Assembly (NCBI GenBank): GCA_015075325.1
Contig: JABTUP010000025.1
Coordinates: forward strand, 1 to 47,030
Direction of reading: 5' to 3'
Length of the DNA: 47,030 nt
Origin: Flavobacteriales bacterium
Lineage (GTDB): Bacteria; Bacteroidota; Bacteroidia; Flavobacteriales_E; Vicingaceae
Numbering within the stretch: the stretch's first letter is position 1; every line of letters begins with the position of its first letter. The notes beneath the pieces are model-generated. The model ran no database searches. It worked only from the letters and a program-made list of their open reading frames with translations, and was not told where the DNA came from. Shown in pieces: positions 44,243 through 47,030 of this stretch. A program made the position numbers and the translations under genes.

Positions 44243-45246
44243 CCTTGAGGATTTCCGCCTTTTAAATCTTTAACCAATTGAGAAACATTATTTATTGCTT
44301 CTAAAATTGGACTTTTTTCTTGATGGGCTTTACTTTCCAATGTATCGCTTGGATTATAGGATACTGTTTCAACAATAATTGATAAAATTTGCTCATTAAG
44401 TTTTTGTCCCAAATCAGAGTCTCCCAACTCTTCAATCTCTTGTTTTAACCCATAGTAGATTTTTGCAACATCCTCTTTAAAAGCATACTCCTGTTGTAAT
44501 CTTACATTTTGACTTCTCTGTTTACTTGCATAAATTGCTAACCAAATAGCACCACCCAAGAAAGGCAAATTACCAAGAGTATATTTCCACATTTCTGACA
44601 AATTGTATTCAGAATTTATAAATGCTACAATTGAAAGCGCCATCATAGCAACAACAGAAGCTATAAACACCGCAACCCAAAGTACATTTGTCCATTTAAA
44701 AGATTCCTTATGATCATTAAATGCCTTAGCTAATGCAACTGTACTGGCTCCTTTTAACAATCCTTCAATTTTTTCAAATAGTTGCTCTTGCCTTGATGTG
44801 TTCTCACTATAGAGTGAATCCAGTTTCTTAACAAATCCCTCAACGCTATGCTGAATCCCTTTTGTTTCAGTCCCATCATCACGTTTTATTCCGAAAATTT
44901 TATTTTGATATGCAATGATTTCATTTTGAACTGCAATAATTTCATTTTTTCGTTTTTCAAAAAGCTCTTTAAATTCTTCTATCTCATCTGAAAGAATATT
45001 GCCGTTTTCATCTTCTTCAAAAATTGCCGAATTTATTGCTATGATGTTATTCTTGATTTCAGCGAGTTCTATTTCAGTTTTTTTAAACTGCTCTATTAAC
45101 GATGGAGAACCTTCTTTGCCTTTAACAAGTTCAGCTTTTAGGTTTTCAATTGAAGTCAATGCCTTATTTGCATCTTCTTGAAACTCATTAACAATTCGTT
45201 TCAAATATGCCTTTTGACCTTTTTTTAATTCTTTCTCTTCTTCCAT
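44239..45246 (-). CDS. Uncharacterised coiled-coil membrane protein
   Basis: This 335-residue protein has a charged N-terminal ~170 residues predicted as coiled coil (VNEFQEDANKALTSIENLKAEL, FKELFEKRKNEIIAVQNEI). Two transmembrane segments lie at ~185-207 (WVAVFIASVVAMMALSIVAF) and ~219-238 (LPFLGGAIWLAIYA). A cytoplasmic helical tail (AFKEDVAKIYYGLKQEIEEL) follows. I do not recognise the family. It is the last gene of the seven-gene minus-strand operon (13-bp gap). Similar coiled-coil plus two-helix proteins occur as membrane effectors in defence systems, but that is only an analogy. Confidence 0.7.
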   Translation of the reverse strand: MEEEKELKKGQKAYLKRIVNEFQEDANKALTSIENLKAELVKGKEGSPSLIEQFKKTEIELAEIKNNIIAINSAIFEEDENGNILSDEIEEFKELFEKRKNEIIAVQNEIIAYQNKIFGIKRDDGTETKGIQHSVEGFVKKLDSLYSENTSRQEQLFEKIEGLLKGASTVALAKAFNDHKESFKWTNVLWVAVFIASVVAMMALSIVAFINSEYNLSEMWKYTLGNLPFLGGAIWLAIYASKQRSQNVRLQQEYAFKEDVAKIYYGLKQEIEELGDSDLGQKLNEQILSIIVETVSYNPSDTLESKAHQEKSPILEAINNVSQLVKDLKGGNPQG

Positions 45247-45259
45247 CGTTTGAAATTAT

Positions 45260-45655
45260 TTATAAGGAGTTATGCTGAATATTGTATTTTGGTTTGAATC
45301 GCTTAATACGGTAAACCTCTAATTGTTTAGCATCCGTAATTGGTTTTGGATTATCAAAAACAACTTCATTGAAAATTTTTCCACTTGCCTTATGTTCACT
45401 TATTCGGGTATCAATTCGATATTCCTTGGTAATACCATCATATACTCTTTTACCATTGTGCTTTAAAGTGTAGTTTACCGTATCTTTTGGTTTATCAAAA
45501 GCAAATGTTAATCCGAATGAACCTATTCCACCAATCCATCTTCCTTTGCGAGATAATTCTTGTTTTTCTTCTTCTGTTTCTCCTAAAGCACGACCGATTA
45601 AATGACCTGCCCCAATGCCGATTAATGTCCAAAGTATTCTGTTTTCAATTTTCAT
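45260..45655 (-). CDS. Small protein with glycine-rich N terminus and degenerate GIY-YIG-like domain
   Basis: This is a 131-residue protein. Residues ~10-50 contain a hydrophobic Gly-rich stretch (IGIGAGHLIGRALG) that may insert in a membrane. Residues ~62-131 look like a compact GIY-YIG nuclease fold: VNYTLKHNGKRVYDGITKE (YDG in place of YIG), RIDTRISEHKASGK with conserved Arg and His, and LEVYRIKRFKPKYN supplying the Glu and the KPxYN end. The first motif is poor, so catalytic activity is doubtful. It lies between the coiled-coil gene and a zinc-ribbon gene with gaps of 11-13 bases. Confidence 0.6.
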   Translation of the reverse strand: MKIENRILWTLIGIGAGHLIGRALGETEEEKQELSRKGRWIGGIGSFGLTFAFDKPKDTVNYTLKHNGKRVYDGITKEYRIDTRISEHKASGKIFNEVVFDNPKPITDAKQLEVYRIKRFKPKYNIQHNSL

Positions 45656-45666
45656 ATTCGTTGATT

Positions 45667-45888
45667 TTATTTTCCAAATTTTTTAAGTGTGTTTTCCAAA
45701 CTCTTGAAAGACTTATTTATATCTCGAATTGATTTTTTAGCTGAACCATTGCTATCAGTTAATTTTATTGATTGCCCGCAAGAGCATTTTATTGTTGTCT
45801 CATCAGCAACTTGTTGCAAGGTAACTGTAATTGACTTTTTACATTCGGGACAATCAAGTTTTACGGTTTGTTTACTAATATCCATCAT
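45667..45888 (-). CDS. Small zinc-ribbon protein
   Basis: This 73-residue protein has two metal-binding knuckles, CPEC and CSCG, about 20 residues apart (LDCPECKKSITVTL, IKCSCGQSIKL), followed by a Lys-rich helix. It could start at the first or the second Met (45888 or 45885). Zinc-ribbon folds often bind nucleic acid or partner proteins. It is part of the tight minus-strand operon (6- and 11-bp gaps). Confidence 0.7.
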   Translation of the reverse strand: MMDISKQTVKLDCPECKKSITVTLQQVADETTIKCSCGQSIKLTDSNGSAKKSIRDINKSFKSLENTLKKFGK

Positions 45889-45894
45889 CGTATT

Positions 45895-46182
45895 TTATTT
45901 TTCACAAGTTTCTTTCTTATTTGCACTAACAAATTTTACGCTTTCCATTGTTTCAAGAACGCCAGTACTTTTATTGTGAGAACTACAGAGCGGAATAATA
46001 TACCAACTCATATCGTTAACATCAGCTTTTTGAACATGAGCACCGACCAAATCCTTATTGATACAAGATTTCTCTGAACACCAATTAGCTGTCTGTCCGC
46101 TATATTTCCCCCAATGTTTTAACCAACTCCCACATTTGCAGTCATTGTCTGATGTGCCATTAATGTTTTTTATTTTTGCCAT
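45895..46182 (-). CDS. Uncharacterised Cys/His-rich protein, HNH-like treble clef
   Basis: This 95-residue protein contains CKCGSWLKHWGKYSG, NWCSEKSCINKDLVGAHVQ and WYIIPLCSSHN. The spacing of Cys residues and the GAHV...LCSSHN block look like a treble-clef zinc finger of the HNH type, although a full HNH catalytic set is not evident. It may bind DNA or RNA. It is flanked by the zinc-ribbon gene (6 bases) and an unknown gene (11 bases). Confidence 0.65.
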   Translation of the reverse strand: MAKIKNINGTSDNDCKCGSWLKHWGKYSGQTANWCSEKSCINKDLVGAHVQKADVNDMSWYIIPLCSSHNKSTGVLETMESVKFVSANKKETCEK

Positions 46183-46193
46183 TGTATCATTTT

Positions 46194-46460
46194 TTAATTT
46201 AACTCTTTAATTTCTGAAAGAAGAATTTTAGCAACGTGCCCTGATTTCATAAGTGTTTTTTCGTCCAATTGTTTTAATTCTTCTGCTTTGTGCTTTTCAT
46301 CTTCGGTCATATCAGGTTTAAACATTTCCCTTAAACCTTTTCCGGTATAATAAATAAGTTTACGCATATTTTGAGTAACTCTGATAGCTCCATAATTTTG
46401 TTTTGTACCATCATTCAGCGTCATAACGCCAGCATGATTTTCTTTTATCTTTACTTTCAT
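46194..46460 (-). CDS. Small uncharacterised protein
   Basis: This 88-residue charged protein begins MKVKIKENHAGVMTLNDGTKQNYG and is helical after residue 25 (MTEDEKHKAEELKQLDEKTLM). No family is recognised. It lies 7 bases after the PIN-domain gene and 11 bases before the Cys/His-rich gene, so it is co-transcribed with both. The early beta segment followed by helices would suit a small DNA-binding or adaptor protein, which is a guess. Confidence 0.6.
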   Translation of the reverse strand: MKVKIKENHAGVMTLNDGTKQNYGAIRVTQNMRKLIYYTGKGLREMFKPDMTEDEKHKAEELKQLDEKTLMKSGHVAKILLSEIKELN

Positions 46461-46467
46461 TGAAATA

Positions 46468-46965
46468 TTATTTATATTTTTTAATCAGCTTCTCTATTTC
46501 ATCTTTCGGCAAACTATCGTTTACTATTTTTAATTTTTCTAATAATTCTGCTGCAACAGCAGGTGAAATAATGTTTGTTTCTACCAGCGTTTTAATTACC
46601 CAAAGGCTTCCGTTCACTTCCAATCCTTGTTCCTCAGCTTCGCTTCTCAGATTTTTATCGCCAGTAACTAATCTGCATTTTAACTGTAAGGCTTTCCACA
46701 AAACAGATTTGTCGGTTATTCTCCGCAGGTTGCGTTTCGTTTTCAGGTTTACCACTTCCTCACTCTCATCTGACGACAACTTATATACAGTTAGTTGCTT
46801 CGAACGAATAAAATTTTGAATTTGCTCCGCTTGGTCTATTCTAATAATTTCATTCACCACAAAATCAGTCGTGCAAATCTCATAGTCAAGTCCGAAAAAA
46901 TCGGGCAGGACTTCGATACTCATCATATCAAAAAACACATTCGTATCGGTTACAATTAACTTCAT
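46468..46965 (-). CDS. PIN-domain ribonuclease (VapC-type toxin candidate)
   Basis: This 165-residue protein has the acidic PIN pattern: IVTDTNVFFDM near the start, TTDFVVNEII, ITDKSVLWKALQLK and LVTGDKNLRSEA. These supply the usual Asp/Glu residues for metal-dependent RNA cleavage. The C-terminal ~45 residues form extra helices (ISPAVAAELLEKLK). Its ATG overlaps the stop of a truncated upstream gene by an ATGA, as in toxin-antitoxin pairs. A VapC-type role is likely but not proven. Confidence 0.82.
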   Translation of the reverse strand: MKLIVTDTNVFFDMMSIEVLPDFFGLDYEICTTDFVVNEIIRIDQAEQIQNFIRSKQLTVYKLSSDESEEVVNLKTKRNLRRITDKSVLWKALQLKCRLVTGDKNLRSEAEEQGLEVNGSLWVIKTLVETNIISPAVAAELLEKLKIVNDSLPKDEIEKLIKKYK

Positions 46966-47030
46966 ACCAACTGCTGCAATTGTTTACGAAATTCACCAAC
47001 AGTTTTTCCTGAAAAGAATGCAGCATCGTT
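46962..47030 (-). CDS. C-terminal end of an upstream gene, probable antitoxin (partial)
   Basis: An open frame from the window edge reads NDAAFFSGKTVGEFRKQLQQ... and ends at TGA (46964-46962), overlapping the PIN-gene ATG. Only 22 residues are visible. Its tight coupling to a PIN gene makes an antitoxin the best guess; the start lies beyond the window. Confidence 0.5.
   Translation of the reverse strand, partial: NDAAFFSGKTVGEFRKQLQQLV

Noticed and set aside
1..47030. tRNA or rRNA genes
   Set aside because: No cloverleaf with conserved TTCGA-type arms and CCA-end context or rRNA core sequence was recognised; the 3964-4105 cloverleaf-like element lacks tRNA landmarks.

Overview
The window is AT-rich chromosomal DNA from a member of the Bacteroidota, most likely a Flavobacteriales-like lineage. 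The evidence is type IX secretion (T9SS) sorting domains of both type A and type B, a PorP/SprF-like protein next to a PorE-like OmpA protein, SBBP/PKD surface proteins, and Bacteroidota-style -7 boxes (TAnnTTTG) before housekeeping genes. I see no rRNA, tRNA, CRISPR array, transposase or integrase.

Bases 1-14176 (plus strand) are a cell-surface and gliding/secretion region. A 5'-truncated giant tail-fibre-like protein with a C-terminal S74 chaperone domain is followed by a small T9SS type A protein, a palindromic repeat and a leucine-rich-repeat surface protein. Next comes a signal-peptide gene start that has been split by an ORF6N gene plus hairpin, and then the intact copy of that gene (T9SS type B). 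PorP/SprF, a PorE-like OmpA protein and a propeller sensor carrying an adenylate cyclase and an HD domain follow. Type B cargo next to PorP is a known functional pairing.

Bases 14183-36150 are mainly core genome: a YoaK/DUF1275 membrane protein, purF, the RimB-like/RimK/aspartoacylase-like cluster, T9SS cargo genes, a TPR-like protein, lysS, gpsA, a 1285-residue gliding-motility-associated protein, a GT-C glycosyltransferase, a methionine aminotransferase and metF. An overlapping three-gene accessory block (TIGR04255-like protein plus two unknowns) interrupts it at 17100-18986.

Bases 36194-40320 look like a gene-cassette array. AraC-PEBP-DinB, CPBP protease and a second DinB gene are each followed by a ~190-bp palindromic element. 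These elements begin CTAACA and end CGTTA, like integron attC sites, and their arms differ in sequence but keep pairing. This is the most unusual structure in the window. Bases 40682-44242 hold a restriction-modification system with a nuclease-methyltransferase fusion (frameshifted) and a specificity subunit. A tight minus-strand operon of seven small accessory genes (44239-47030) converges on it and includes a PIN-domain gene with a likely antitoxin partner cut by the window edge.
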